From assembly GCA_021849295.1 (NCBI GenBank), contig JAJZTA010000012.1:17176-81175 (forward strand): a stretch of DNA of 64,000 bases. Reading direction: 5' to 3'. The first letter of the stretch is position 1; every line of letters starts with the position of its first letter. Under the pieces are notes generated by a model. The model made no database searches, was not told the DNA's origin, and saw only the letters and a list, made by a program, of their open reading frames with translations. The stretch is from Pseudomonadota bacterium (GTDB lineage: Bacteria; Pseudomonadota; Alphaproteobacteria; Micavibrionales; UBA2020). Both the position numbers and the translations under genes were made by a program. Below, piece after piece: positions 1 through 9,306 of this stretch.

Positions 1-237
1 ACGGATCCGGGCATGGCCTGGCGGCTGGGGCGGCATTTGGGGCCGCGCAGGCATGGTCTGGAGCAAGGCATCGCCTACGACTACGCGATGGCGCGCGAGC
101 ATGTCAATTCCTGCGTCAATCTGCTTGCCTTCATTCGTCATTACTTTCCCGGGCGCAAAGAAAGCTGGTGGCCGTTCCCCGTGCCGTCGGTCGATATGAA
201 TTTGTTTTTCGCCTGCCACGCAACGATCGAGAAGTAA
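1..237 (+). CDS. C-terminal end of an unidentified protein (partial)
   Basis: An open frame runs from the first base of the window to a TAA at 235-237, so this is the last 78 codons of a gene that starts outside. The visible part is rich in Arg, His, Trp and Phe and ends in ATIEK, with a WWPFPVPS stretch near the end. It contains no motif I recognise. It converges on the rsmC-like gene, with only 7 bases between the two stops. The steady codon use of the frame supports real coding; function is unknown. Confidence 0.55.
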   Translation, partial: TDPGMAWRLGRHLGPRRHGLEQGIAYDYAMAREHVNSCVNLLAFIRHYFPGRKESWWPFPVPSVDMNLFFACHATIEK

Positions 238-244
238 GCTCAGG

Positions 245-1261
245 TTAGCGGCAGGCCACAGCCTTGAATCCGTCTTCATCCGCCAGCAGTTCTACATGTG
301 AAAAGAGAGCGTGCAGCGTCTTCTCGTAGGGCAGATGGCGGTTGGCGACGAGATAGAGCGTGCCCTGCGGCTTGAGCGCCTGCGCCGCCGCGGCGATGAT
401 CGCCTGTCCGCGTTCCGGCACGGCGCGCGTGCCGTCGTGAAACGGGGGATTGAGCAGAATGGCGTCGTACGGGCCGCGGCGGCCGTCCGGTGTTGTCAGA
501 TCCGTCCACAGGGTTTTCACGTCCATCGCCGGATATTTTTCTTCGATATTGCGGGCGGCGATGCGGATGGCGCGGACGTCGATGTCGGCAAGCGTCAGTT
601 GCGTGATCTTGTGCGCCGTTGCAAGCGCCTGCAACGTGAGGTATCCCCAGCCGCAGCCGAAATCCGCCACATGGCCGTGCAAACCGGCGGGCAAATGACG
701 GGCGAGCAGGGCGGAGCCCGCATCCACCTTGTCCCAGCCGTGCAATCCGGCGCAGGAGAAAACGCCGGTTTCCGCGACCCGTTGTTCTTTGCCCTGGTCA
801 AACCAGAGGTCCGCCTGTTTTCGATCGTATCCGTGGACGGGCGCGAAGACGATGCGCGCCTTGTTTTTGCTTTCCGTCCGGGCGGCAAGGCCGAGTTCTT
901 CGAACAATGGCGGCAGGCGCCTGCCGCCGGCATCGTTGGGCGCGGCGGCGACGATCGTGCCGCCATTTTTGGCGCACCGCAGCGCCTGCGCGAGAAGATA
1001 TTGCGTTTCAGTTTTGTCTTTTGACGGCAGCACCCAGACCGTGTCGAACTTTTCATCCGGCGGCGAATCGACGACTGCATGTCCGGCGTCGATCAGGGTG
1101 CGCGCTTTGTCGTAGCGGGGCTGGACAAGGACGGGGGATTTCACGTCTTTGAGCGCGGGCGTATTCTCGGCATTCAGGAACAAAAGGCGGACATCCGCCT
1201 CCGGCATTTCGAGCAGGTTTTTGCGGTAGGGGTAAAGAAGTGTCTCCGCCATGAAATTCAT
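245..1261 (-). CDS. rsmC: Class I SAM methyltransferase, RsmC-like (16S rRNA m2G1207)
   Basis: Predicted small-subunit rRNA guanine-N2 methyltransferase of about 338 residues, the usual length for RsmC. The C-terminal half has the SAM-binding motif VADFGCGWGYL and the catalytic NPPF motif (AILLNPPFHDG) typical of base N-methyltransferases. The N-terminal half matches the degenerate methyltransferase-like domain of RsmC/RlmG. I take the ATG at 1261 (MNFMAETLL) because AAGGCGGGC lies just before it; an in-frame ATG at 1321 would add 20 residues without family resemblance. The upstream region to 1565 is AT-rich and shared with the divergent haemagglutinin gene. The family is secure; exact target G1207 is inferred from RsmC. 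Confidence 0.82.
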   Translation of the reverse strand: MNFMAETLLYPYRKNLLEMPEADVRLLFLNAENTPALKDVKSPVLVQPRYDKARTLIDAGHAVVDSPPDEKFDTVWVLPSKDKTETQYLLAQALRCAKNGGTIVAAAPNDAGGRRLPPLFEELGLAARTESKNKARIVFAPVHGYDRKQADLWFDQGKEQRVAETGVFSCAGLHGWDKVDAGSALLARHLPAGLHGHVADFGCGWGYLTLQALATAHKITQLTLADIDVRAIRIAARNIEEKYPAMDVKTLWTDLTTPDGRRGPYDAILLNPPFHDGTRAVPERGQAIIAAAAQALKPQGTLYLVANRHLPYEKTLHALFSHVELLADEDGFKAVACR

Positions 1262-1424
1262 TTTTGCCCGCCTTTTGCCATCTCCACCTATCCCTTTGAA
1301 ATCATACAAAAGGGTAAACAATATTACTTACAATTTATCTCATATTATAAACAGTTTTTGTCTAATATTAATTAGGTGAAGATAGAATAAAATATGGGGC
1401 AATTTATTTAATTTATACGAATTT

Positions 1425-1525
1425 GCCACGTAAACGACAGAAGTGAGGAAAGATAAAACGTCAAAAGCGCAAGGCTTTAACCAAATATAGGGAGGAACCG
1501 GAAATCCGTATTTGGCGTACATGGC
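1425..1525 (+). promoter_or_regulatory. Structured 5' leader of the haemagglutinin gene (candidate cis-regulatory RNA)
   Basis: The leader contains nested complementary segments. GCCACGTA (1425-1432) can pair with TACATGGC (1518-1525) with one mismatch. Inside these lie a small hairpin AAAGC/GCTTT (1464-1478) with a GCAAG loop and a stem CCAAATA/TATTTGG (1481-1515) enclosing a purine-rich loop. The layout is reminiscent of a metabolite-binding leader, but I could not match it to a known riboswitch by eye. The rest of 1262-1565 is AT-rich and holds no convincing gene. Confidence 0.3.
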
Positions 1526-1565
1526 GGTACCAATGAAAAAACAAACTTACTAACGGGGCACAACG

Positions 1566-4052
1566 ATGCACAAACTGACAAAACTCACGGCGACGACGGC
1601 ACTGGTTACCCTCCTTGCAGGATTTTCATCCCATGCCGCTTATGCTTTAAGCGCCGGCGCGCTTCCTCAGGGCGCGACCGTCGTCGGCGGCAGCGCAACC
1701 TTCAGCAATCCGACATCCACCAGCCTGACGGTCGACCAGAGCACGGAACGCTCGGTCATCAACTGGCAGTCGTTCGATATCGGCAGCAAAGCGTCGGTGC
1801 AGTTCGTGCAGCCGGATGCGAGCGCGCTCACGGTCAACCGCGTCACCGGCTCCTCGACCAACCCCGCGCAGATCCTCGGCACGCTGAAATCCAACGGTCA
1901 GGTGATGATCCTCGACCAGAACGGCGTTCTGTTCGGCAGCAGCGCGGTCATCGACGTCGGCGGCATCATCGCATCGACGGGCGACGTCGACAACACGCAG
2001 GTCATGTCCGGTTCCAACAGCATCGATATCACCAATATCGGCGGCGGCTCCGTGATCAACCAGGGCAGCATCACCGCGGCGCAGGGCGGCCTTGTCGCGC
2101 TGGTCGCGCCCTATGCCGACAATAGCGGCGTCATCACCGCCAACCTCGGCCGCGTCGAGCTCGCTGCGGGCAGCGCCGTGACTGTGGATCTTTCGGGCGA
2201 CAACCTCGTGTCCATGGCCGTGACGGGGCCGGTCGCCAATGCGCTGGCGGCGAACTCCGGCACGATTACGGCGGACGGCGGGCGGATCGCCATGACGGCG
2301 CGCGCCGCGGCGGGCGTCGTCAGCGACGTCGTGAACATGACGGGCGTTCTGCAGGCGGATACGGTCGGCACGCAAAACGGCGAGATTGTTTTGAGCGGCG
2401 GCAGCGCGGGTACGGTCAACGTGGCCGGCACGGTGAACGCGACGAATGGCGCGACGGGCGGGCGCGTTGACGTGACAGGCAACCAGATTACCTTGAACAA
2501 TGCGCAGGTCAATGTTTCCGGCACAAGCGCGGGCGGGCAGGTTTATATCGGCGCCGGCCTCAACGGCGCGCAGGACGGCACGGACGCGCCCGCGGCGACG
2601 ACGGACATTTCTTCCGGCAGCGTCATCAACGCCGACGCGACGGACAATGGCAACGGCGGCACGGTCGTCGCCTGGGGCAACCAGCATGACGGGTTCTACG
2701 GCACGATCACGGCGCGCGGCGGCGCCAACGGCGGCAATGGCGGCATGGTCGAGGTTTCGACCGGCGCGGGCGTCGATTTCTCCGGCATGGTCAATACCAC
2801 CGCGCCGCAGGGCACTGTCGGCGAACTGCTGATCGACCCTGCTTCAGTCTCCATCGGCAACGGCACGCAGACCGTGAGCGGCAGCACTTATCTTGACGCA
2901 CAGAGCATCGCCGACAGCCTGGTCTTCACGTCGATCGACATTCAGGGCACCAGCAATATCGACGTGATCAACAGCATCGACCTTTCCACCAGCACTTACG
3001 GAACGCCGGTCTATCCGTTGACGCTGACGACGCCGACGTTTAACCTCGACTACAACATGAACATGGGCGCTTCGAGCCAGCTCGCGCTGGATGTGGCCAC
3101 AATGAACCTGAACGGCCACATCACGTCAGGCGGCGCGGATATTCCGCTGTCGCAGGTCAGCAGCACGGCGACGCAGGTGAACGTCATGAGCAACCTTGCC
3201 AGCATCCAGCAGGGCATGGATCTCTCCTCCGCGACGCTGCCGGTCACCGTCAACGTCGCCACCGGATCGTACAATGAAAACCTGACCGTCAACAAGGCGG
3301 GGCTGACGCTCTCCGGCATCGTCAATACGGCGGGCGCGGGCGCTGATGCGGCGGCGCCGGAACTGTTCGGCACGGCCGCGGGCGGCAACATCATCACCGT
3401 TACGGCCAACAACGTGACGATCGACGGCTTCCACCTCAATGCGCAGGTCAGCGGCGGCACGCTCGCGAACAGCGCTTACGGCATCTACGCCAGCGGCGTG
3501 GACAGCCTGACGGTCAATCAGAATACCTTCGACGGCTTCGCCGTTCCGGGGATCTCCACGCCGACGTCGACCAACGTCACGCTGACGTCGAATACCAATA
3601 TCAACGTGCCGACCACGGGCACGGGGACAGGCAGCGGCGGCGGCACCGGCGGTACGGACGAGACCGAGAATAGCGACAATAGCGGCGGCGATCATGGCAA
3701 ACACAAAGACCATGGCCATCATTACGGTCAGGACGGCGAACACGGCGTGGAAAATGCGGAGACGCACGCGGCTCCGGAAGCGCAGGGGGCTCTCGATCAC
3801 GCAGAGCAGGCGGGCCATCAGACCCAGTCGTCAGATACGCCCGACATCTCCGCCGTCCGCGAGGGCATGGAGGCCGCGCACGCCAAGGCGGAGCAGGCCG
3901 AAACAGCCGCTGGCGCCGCTCATCACGACGTGGCGGGAGATACCGTCGATATCCGCACGACCACCACGGACGCGCACGATGACGGGCATGACGAACATCA
4001 TCACAAGAAGAAAGATGATGGAAAAGACGCGCACCACCACGACAGCCGGTAA
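1566..4052 (+). CDS. Secreted filamentous-haemagglutinin-type (TPS domain) protein with His/Asp-rich tail
   Basis: An 828-residue exoprotein. Residues 1-28 are a signal peptide (ATTALVTLLAGFSSHAAYA). Residues about 35-140 are a haemagglutination-activity/TPS domain, recognised by INWQSFDIG, VNRVTG, ILGTLKSNGQVMILDQNGVLFG and IDVGGIIAST. Residues 150-420 are Gly/Ala/Thr-rich beta-helix repeats. Residues about 555-690 resemble a NosD-type parallel beta-helix (VTIDGFHL...YGIYASGV). The last ~140 residues are a low-complexity His/Asp/Glu/Lys tail that could bind metal ions. The gene is short for a TpsA adhesin, and no TpsB transporter is in the window. It stands alone behind a structured leader. 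Export by two-partner secretion is inferred from the domain. Confidence 0.82.
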   Translation: MHKLTKLTATTALVTLLAGFSSHAAYALSAGALPQGATVVGGSATFSNPTSTSLTVDQSTERSVINWQSFDIGSKASVQFVQPDASALTVNRVTGSSTNPAQILGTLKSNGQVMILDQNGVLFGSSAVIDVGGIIASTGDVDNTQVMSGSNSIDITNIGGGSVINQGSITAAQGGLVALVAPYADNSGVITANLGRVELAAGSAVTVDLSGDNLVSMAVTGPVANALAANSGTITADGGRIAMTARAAAGVVSDVVNMTGVLQADTVGTQNGEIVLSGGSAGTVNVAGTVNATNGATGGRVDVTGNQITLNNAQVNVSGTSAGGQVYIGAGLNGAQDGTDAPAATTDISSGSVINADATDNGNGGTVVAWGNQHDGFYGTITARGGANGGNGGMVEVSTGAGVDFSGMVNTTAPQGTVGELLIDPASVSIGNGTQTVSGSTYLDAQSIADSLVFTSIDIQGTSNIDVINSIDLSTSTYGTPVYPLTLTTPTFNLDYNMNMGASSQLALDVATMNLNGHITSGGADIPLSQVSSTATQVNVMSNLASIQQGMDLSSATLPVTVNVATGSYNENLTVNKAGLTLSGIVNTAGAGADAAAPELFGTAAGGNIITVTANNVTIDGFHLNAQVSGGTLANSAYGIYASGVDSLTVNQNTFDGFAVPGISTPTSTNVTLTSNTNINVPTTGTGTGSGGGTGGTDETENSDNSGGDHGKHKDHGHHYGQDGEHGVENAETHAAPEAQGALDHAEQAGHQTQSSDTPDISAVREGMEAAHAKAEQAETAAGAAHHDVAGDTVDIRTTTTDAHDDGHDEHHHKKKDDGKDAHHHDSR

Positions 4053-4084
4053 CACAGGCTTCGGCAGGGCAAACGGTCGGAAAA

Positions 4085-4597
4085 TCAGCCGATCAGGTTT
4101 CTCATTGATTTGAGCTCGTCCAGCATGGACTGGAGTTCATCGCGCTTCTTGCTCTTTTGCGGAACGCTGGAGGGCTCTTCCGCCTCGACCTGAACATCGG
4201 ACGCGGCGACGCGGGCGGTGAGGTTGCCGCGCGTGCTGTGCAGGAGTTTCTGCACGCCCTTGATGGTGTAGCCTTCCTGATAGAGCAGGTGGTAGATGTT
4301 CTTCAACAACTCGATGTCTTCGGGACGGTAGTAACGGCGTCCTCCGCCGCGCTTCAGCGGCCTGATCTGGCTGAACTTGCTTTCCCAGAAGCGCAGAACG
4401 TGCTGCTGGACTTTCAATTCGTCCGCCACTTCGCTGATCGTGCGGAAAGCGGAGGGGGCTTTTTCCGGCGCCGCCTTCTTGGCGGTTTTCTTCACGGGGC
4501 GGCGGTTGGGGATATTCTGGACGGTCTGCTTGTCCGTCTGGGGAGAGGTTTTCGGTTCGGACGTGCTGCTTGCAACTGATGACGTTGTCGAGGACAT
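4085..4597 (-). CDS. MerR-family transcriptional regulator next to ihfA
   Basis: A 170-residue protein. Residues 1-45 are a Ser/Thr/Lys-rich, probably disordered lead. Residues about 50-120 form a MerR winged helix: [21 protein letters not shown] followed by a Gly/Arg turn ([16 protein letters not shown]). No metal-binding Cys is present, so this is not a classic metal sensor. The gene lies 58 bp downstream of ihfA on the same strand, an arrangement conserved in many alphaproteobacteria. The likely ribosome site is AAGGA about 10 bases before the ATG. The regulon is unknown. Confidence 0.85.
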   Translation of the reverse strand: MSSTTSSVASSTSEPKTSPQTDKQTVQNIPNRRPVKKTAKKAAPEKAPSAFRTISEVADELKVQQHVLRFWESKFSQIRPLKRGGGRRYYRPEDIELLKNIYHLLYQEGYTIKGVQKLLHSTRGNLTARVAASDVQVEAEEPSSVPQKSKKRDELQSMLDELKSMRNLIG

Positions 4598-4655
4598 AGG
4601 GGAGATGTTCCTTATTTTATTTCTTATTTATTATATAGGGGTAGGGGCAGAATAT

Positions 4656-4952
4656 TTATTTTTCGGCGTTAATGCGTTCCTTCAAGACGTTGCTGGCGCG
4701 GAAGGTCAGCACACGGCGGGGAAGAATGGGAACTTCTTCTCCGGTCTTGGGGTTGCGGCCGATGCGCTGGCGCTTGCTGCGCACCTGAAACGTGCCGAAC
4801 GAGGAAATCTTGACCATTTCCCCTTTTTGCAGGGCCTTGCAGATCTCGGAGAGAACTGTTTCCACCAGATCAGCGGATTCGTTTCTGGAAAGACCGACTT
4901 GTTCGTAGACGGCTTGGCTCAAGTCTGCGCGAGTGATTGTCTGGTTGTTCAT
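4656..4952 (-). CDS. ihfA: Integration host factor subunit alpha
   Basis: A 98-residue DNABII protein that binds and bends DNA as a heterodimer with IHF-beta, acting in the nucleoid and in recombination and transcription. Family signs are [29 protein letters not shown] and the beta-arm motif [13 protein letters not shown] use the ATG at 4952 (MNNQTITR) because GAGGTG precedes it by about 6 bases; an upstream ATG at 4982 would add ten residues without family match. It is followed by the MerR gene and sits just downstream of the rpmF-plsX-fabH group. Confidence 0.93.
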   Translation of the reverse strand: MNNQTITRADLSQAVYEQVGLSRNESADLVETVLSEICKALQKGEMVKISSFGTFQVRSKRQRIGRNPKTGEEVPILPRRVLTFRASNVLKERINAEK

Positions 4953-5085
4953 GTTGCACCTCAATAAAAGATCAACGTGCAAACACAGTATCGTTTCGCA
5001 ATAAGGCAGTCAATACAAAGCGTTGAGAAATAAAGTTACAGTATTGACATGCTCGAAACCCGCAGATAACAAGGGGTTAGAAGGG

Positions 5086-6063
5086 TCACCAGCGTGCCAG
5101 CGCGGCGCCCCATGTAAAGCCTCCGCCCATCGCTTCCATGAGAATCAGATCGCCGGACCGGATTCGTCCGTCTTCAACCGCCGTGCAAAGCGCGAGGGGA
5201 ATCGAAGCGGCGGATGTATTGCCATGTTGTTCAACGGTTATGACGACGCGTTCCGGCGGCAACCCGAGTTTTTGCGCCGTCGCATCGATGATTCTCTTGT
5301 TGGCCTGATGCGGCACGAGCCACTGAATATCTTTTCCTTCCAGATCATTAGATTTAAGAGCTTCAACCACTACTTCACCCATGCGCGTCACGGCATGGCG
5401 GAAAACTTCGCGTCCGTTCATGCGCACATGGCCTGTCGTTTGCGTCGTGGCGGGGCCGCCGTCGACATAAAGCTGCCCGCGGTGCGCGCCTTCGGAGTGA
5501 AGATGCGTCGAAAGAATGCCGCGATCTTTTTTCGTTCCCTTCGCCGCGTCATCCGCTTCAAGAATCACCGCGCCCGCACCATCGCCGAACAGAACGCAGG
5601 TGGTGCGGTCGGTCCAGTCGAGCAGACTGCTGAAGCGTTCGGCGCCTATCACCAGCGCGCGGTTGATCTGGCCGGATTTCACAAAATTATCGGCCGTCGC
5701 CAAGGCATATATAAAGCCGGAGCAGACGGCCTGAATGTCGAAGGCGAATCCCTTGTCGCCCATGCCGAGGTTGTCCTGCACGGTGACGGCCGTTGCGGGG
5801 AAGGTCTGGTCGGGCGTGGTTGTCGCAAGGAAGATGGCGTCTATGTCCTTGCCTTCAAGACCCGCCTTTTCGAGGGCGCGGCGTGCGGCGCGCGTCGCCA
5901 TGTCGGATGTCGTTTCTTTTTTACCGGCGATATGGCGCGCCTTGATGCCGGTGCGCTGCTCGATCCATTCATTCGAGGTGTCGATGATCCTGGCGAGATC
6001 GTCATTGGTCATGACGCCTTCCGGCAGGTAAGAGCCGCAACCGATGATCTTTGCGCGTCTCAT
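5086..6063 (-). CDS. fabH: 3-oxoacyl-[acyl-carrier-protein] synthase III (KAS III)
   Basis: FabH condenses acetyl-CoA with malonyl-ACP to begin fatty-acid synthesis. The 325-residue product has the full thiolase-fold catalytic set: the nucleophile Cys in [10 protein letters not shown], the His in [11 protein letters not shown] and the Asn in [11 protein letters not shown], and it ends in the family GGGFTWGA motif. Its start overlaps the stop of plsX by 4 bases (ATGA), so the two are translationally coupled. The order rpmF-plsX-fabH-ihfA-merR is conserved in alphaproteobacteria. Confidence 0.96.
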   Translation of the reverse strand: MRRAKIIGCGSYLPEGVMTNDDLARIIDTSNEWIEQRTGIKARHIAGKKETTSDMATRAARRALEKAGLEGKDIDAIFLATTTPDQTFPATAVTVQDNLGMGDKGFAFDIQAVCSGFIYALATADNFVKSGQINRALVIGAERFSSLLDWTDRTTCVLFGDGAGAVILEADDAAKGTKKDRGILSTHLHSEGAHRGQLYVDGGPATTQTTGHVRMNGREVFRHAVTRMGEVVVEALKSNDLEGKDIQWLVPHQANKRIIDATAQKLGLPPERVVITVEQHGNTSAASIPLALCTAVEDGRIRSGDLILMEAMGGGFTWGAALARW

Positions 6064-7154
6064 GCAGGCACCGTTTCTTCGGTCACGGAAAGCGCGGGGC
6101 TGCCGGAACCGATCCCCATGCTTTCAAGCTCTTGTGCAACCTTCTTATTAAACTGGATGAGGGCCATTTCGGCCGCCACGCCGATGGCGTTGGCAAAGCC
6201 GACGGCGTTCGTGCCGCCGTGGCTTTTGATGCAGAGGCCCTTGAGGCCCATAAAGCTGGCGCCGTTGTAATGGTTTGGGTCGAGCCGCTTCTTCAATGAC
6301 AGGAAAGAGGGCAGGGCGATGGCAATGCCCGGCAGGCAGAGGACGGTGCCGAACTTTCCAAGCCACGAGGAGAAGAGCGTTTGCTTCACAAGGCTGCCGA
6401 GCAGCTTGGCCGTGCCTTCGATGGCCTTGAGGACAATGTTTCCCGTGAAACCATCGGTGACGACGACGTCGACCGTGCCGCTGCTGATGTCGTCGCCTTC
6501 GACGAAGCCGATATATTTGCCCGGCAGGTGCGCCGCGGCTTCGAGCAGCTCCGCCGCGCCTTTGACGGTTTCGTCGCCCTTCATCTGTTCGGAGCCGACA
6601 TTGAGCAGGCCGATGCGCGGCTCCGCCGTTTTCATGATTTCACGTGAGAAAACGCCGCCAAGCGTCGCAAATTCAAGCAAGTTCTGCGGGGAACATTCCA
6701 CATTCGCGCCGAGATCGAGCATGACGACGCCGTGTCCCGCGACCTTTGTCGGCATATAGGTCGCGATGGCGGGGCGTGTGATGCCGGGCAGGGCTTTGAG
6801 AACGAATTTCGCCATGGCCATCAACGCGCCGGTGTTGCCGGCGGAGACGACACAATGCGCTTCGCCGTTGCCCACGGCGTCGATGGCGAGGCGCATGCTG
6901 GAGTTGCGCCCCTGACGGAGCGCGACCGAGGGTTTATCTTCGCTGGTAACGTAGTCCGGCGTATGGCGCAGTTCCATCACGGCCTCGAGGCCGGGGTGTT
7001 TCTTGATCAGCGGGCCGATCTTCTTTTCGTCGCCGAAGATAATGAACTTCGCCTGTGGATATTTTTTGCGCGCGAGCCACGCCCCCTCAACAACGATATT
7101 GGGCGCATGATCTCCGCCCATGCCGTCCAGGGATATGACCAGTCCGTTTTCCAA
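6060..7154 (-). CDS. plsX: Phosphate acyltransferase PlsX
   Basis: PlsX makes acyl-phosphate from acyl-ACP and phosphate for phospholipid synthesis at the membrane surface. The 364-residue protein starts with the family signature [13 protein letters not shown] and contains [36 protein letters not shown] and [13 protein letters not shown], all typical PlsX blocks; length is normal. It lies 61 bp downstream of rpmF and overlaps fabH by 4 bp, forming a lipid-synthesis operon. The start at 7154 gives the complete N-terminal motif. Confidence 0.96.
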   Translation of the reverse strand: MENGLVISLDGMGGDHAPNIVVEGAWLARKKYPQAKFIIFGDEKKIGPLIKKHPGLEAVMELRHTPDYVTSEDKPSVALRQGRNSSMRLAIDAVGNGEAHCVVSAGNTGALMAMAKFVLKALPGITRPAIATYMPTKVAGHGVVMLDLGANVECSPQNLLEFATLGGVFSREIMKTAEPRIGLLNVGSEQMKGDETVKGAAELLEAAAHLPGKYIGFVEGDDISSGTVDVVVTDGFTGNIVLKAIEGTAKLLGSLVKQTLFSSWLGKFGTVLCLPGIAIALPSFLSLKKRLDPNHYNGASFMGLKGLCIKSHGGTNAVGFANAIGVAAEMALIQFNKKVAQELESMGIGSGSPALSVTEETVPA

Positions 7155-7215
7155 AGGGGGTGCCTTTGTTACTTATAGTGGGTTATCGCAGCGGGAAAGC
7201 CGCGGCTGGAAGGCT

Positions 7216-7392
7216 TCAGTCAACGTCGATGACTTGCTGACCTTTGTACATGCCGGTCTTCAGGCAGACATGGTGCGGGCGCACCATTTCACCCGTGTGC
7301 TTGTCTTCCACGACAGCGGGAGACTTGAGCGCATGGTGGGCGCGGCGCATGTCGCGTCTCGACTTCGATGTTTTTCTTTTTGGAACAGCCAT
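7216..7392 (-). CDS. rpmF: 50S ribosomal protein L32
   Basis: A short gene of 58 residues. It begins [20 protein letters not shown] and continues with the L32 block [21 protein letters not shown] in slightly altered form, ending VIDVD. L32 is a structural protein of the large ribosomal subunit. It has a single Cys rather than the four-Cys zinc form, as is usual in proteobacteria. It heads the rpmF-plsX-fabH group on the minus strand, and its promoter must lie in 7393-7530, back to back with the ctrA promoter. Confidence 0.93.
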   Translation of the reverse strand: MAVPKRKTSKSRRDMRRAHHALKSPAVVEDKHTGEMVRPHHVCLKTGMYKGQQVIDVD

Positions 7393-7530
7393 GGTTTGTG
7401 TACTCTCTCAAAATTAATCAGCTTCATTACATAAGGAAAAATCCCTGATCAGGCAAGAAAAATCACCTGTTCCGACCCCATAAATACGTTTTTTTAAAGA
7501 GTTTTTTAATTATTATGAAAAAAAAATTAC

Positions 7531-7600
7531 GATTCAAGTTAACCAAGGTTAATTTTATTGGTATAATGGTAGACAGGGTCAAGGTTCAATTAAGGTTTAA
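7531..7600 (+). promoter_or_regulatory. ctrA promoter with GAnTC site and TTAA half-sites
   Basis: A TATAAT box (7562-7567) follows a -35-like TTAACC (7539-7544) with a 17-bp spacer. A GATTC (GAnTC, the CcrM methylation site) at 7531-7535 lies just upstream. TTAA half-sites occur at 7539-7542 and 7549-7552 (6-bp spacing; the canonical CtrA box has 7) and at 7590-7593 and 7597-7600. In Caulobacter, ctrA P1 is controlled by GAnTC methylation and CtrA boxes; here the same logic is inferred from site positions only. Confidence 0.5.
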
Positions 7601-7625
7601 CGTCAATCAAAGGGGAATGAAGAGC

Positions 7626-8345
7626 ATGCGGGTTCTACTTGTAGAAGACGACCAGTCCACAGCCAAGAGCATTGAACTGATGCTGAAATCCGACGGCTAT
7701 GTTGTCGATATGACCGACATGGGCGAAGACGGGCTCGAAATCGGCAAGCTCTACGAATACGATATCATCATTCTCGATCTGATGCTGCCCGATCTCGACG
7801 GCTACGAAGTACTGAAGCGTCTGCGCGCCGCCAAGGTCGAAACGCCCATTCTGATTCTCTCCGGTTTATCGGAGCTGGACAGCAAGCTCAAGGGCCTCGG
7901 CTTCGGCGCCGACGACTATCTCACCAAGCCCTTCGACAAAAGAGAACTCATGGCGCGCATTCAGGCGATCGTCCGCCGCTCCAAGGGCCACGCGCAGAGC
8001 GTGATCAAGACAGGCCCGATCATGGTCAATCTCGATGCCCGCACCGTCGAGGTCGACAACAAGCAATTGCACCTGACCAGCAAGGAATACGGCATCATCG
8101 AGCTGCTCTCCTTGCGCAAAGGCTCGACCCTGACCAAGGAAATGTTCCTCAACCACCTTTATGGCGGCATGGACGAGCCTGAGGTCAAGATCATCGACGT
8201 GTTCATCTGCAAGCTGCGCAAGAAGATCGACAAGCTGTCCGCCGACGGCGGCGCCTGCATCGAGACCGTCTGGGGGCGCGGCTACGTGCTGCGCGATCCG
8301 AACGGCCTGCCGCAGCAAACCTCGAAGGAATCCGTTTCGGGATAG
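7626..8345 (+). CDS. ctrA: Cell-cycle response regulator CtrA
   Basis: A 239-residue OmpR-type regulator. The receiver domain (1-118) has the acidic pair in LLVEDDQS, phospho-acceptor Asp51 in [13 protein letters not shown] and Lys in DDYLTKPFD. The C-terminal winged helix has [40 protein letters not shown] and [10 protein letters not shown], which are CtrA-specific blocks. The start at 7626 (MRVLLVEDD) follows GGGGAATGAAGAGC; the frame is open further upstream but crosses the promoter. The C terminus ends SVSG, without the terminal Ala-Ala seen in Caulobacter CtrA, so ClpXP turnover through that tag is doubtful. ChpT, its likely phosphodonor, is encoded at 15.0-15.7 kb. Confidence 0.95.
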   Translation: MRVLLVEDDQSTAKSIELMLKSDGYVVDMTDMGEDGLEIGKLYEYDIIILDLMLPDLDGYEVLKRLRAAKVETPILILSGLSELDSKLKGLGFGADDYLTKPFDKRELMARIQAIVRRSKGHAQSVIKTGPIMVNLDARTVEVDNKQLHLTSKEYGIIELLSLRKGSTLTKEMFLNHLYGGMDEPEVKIIDVFICKLRKKIDKLSADGGACIETVWGRGYVLRDPNGLPQQTSKESVSG

Positions 8346-8373
8346 GCTCTCCAGCACCGGTCAGGACTTTCAA

Positions 8374-9306
8374 GTGACTTCTTTCAGTTATGAGACAACG
8401 CTGTTGCCGTTGACGTTGCTGGTCGTGCTCGGCTGGATCGTCGGGCGCTGGCGCAACATCGACGTCAGGCCCATCTCGACCATCGTGATCTATGCCGTCG
8501 CGCCGGTTGTCGCCTTCGGGACGACGGCGCAGCTTGTTTTCCACGGCAGGATCGTTCTGCTGCCGTTCATCGTCTATACGCTGGCCTGTTTCTGCGGCCT
8601 CACGTCCTTTGTGCTGGGGCGGGCGCTCTTGAAAAAGAAGGACATGCGCTTTCTGCTGCCGGAGGCGACGGGCTGCGGCAACAACGGCTATTTCGGCCTG
8701 CCGCTGGCGATGGCGCTGTTCGCCCCGGCGCAGGTGGGCGTTTACTTCCTCATCATGATGGGTACGTCGATTTTCGAGGCCACGTTCGGCTATTATTTCG
8801 TCGGGCGGGGGAACCTGTCCGTCAAGGATTCGCTCAAGCGCACGGCGGGCATGCCGATCATCTACGCCATCACCGCGGGGCTTATTCTGTCCGCCAACCA
8901 TATCCCGCTTGCGCCGGGCCTGATCAAGCTCTGCGACGTGGCGAAGGGCTGCTACGTGACGCTCGGCATGATGATCATCGGCCTTGCGCTGGCCAAGCAT
9001 AAAAAGCTCTCGTGGGATTTCGATTTCATCGCGCTGGTGATGTTCGGCAAATATGTCCTCTGGGCCGCGGCCGTCGCGGCGTTCGTCTGGCTCGACGCGC
9101 ATGTGCTGAAGATATACGACGGCTCCGTTTACGCCATGATCGCCATTCTCGTCGTCACGCCGTCGGCGGCCAATACGGCGGCCTTCGCCGCGCAGCACGA
9201 CTTCAAATCGCAGCAGGCGGCGACCGTCGTGTTCGTGACGACGCTTCTGTCCTTCGCGACCCTGCCTTTTACGCTGCCGCTGCTGTTTACTTTTGTGCCG
9301 CACTGA
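8374..9306 (+). CDS. AEC-family (auxin efflux carrier-type) transporter
   Basis: A 310-residue inner-membrane protein with about ten hydrophobic helices, in two bundles joined near residue 165. It has the AEC/MdcF-type features GCGNNGYFGLPLAMALF, an NN pair in the first half and VVTPSAANTAAFA in the second. The chosen start is GTG at 8374, preceded by TCAGGA at a 7-base distance; no ATG fits between ctrA and the first helix. It lies 28 bp after ctrA. Its last 20 bases overlap the convergent cheR gene. The substrate cannot be read from sequence; known relatives carry organic acids or amino acids. Confidence 0.85.
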   Translation: MTSFSYETTLLPLTLLVVLGWIVGRWRNIDVRPISTIVIYAVAPVVAFGTTAQLVFHGRIVLLPFIVYTLACFCGLTSFVLGRALLKKKDMRFLLPEATGCGNNGYFGLPLAMALFAPAQVGVYFLIMMGTSIFEATFGYYFVGRGNLSVKDSLKRTAGMPIIYAITAGLILSANHIPLAPGLIKLCDVAKGCYVTLGMMIIGLALAKHKKLSWDFDFIALVMFGKYVLWAAAVAAFVWLDAHVLKIYDGSVYAMIAILVVTPSAANTAAFAAQHDFKSQQAATVVFVTTLLSFATLPFTLPLLFTFVPH

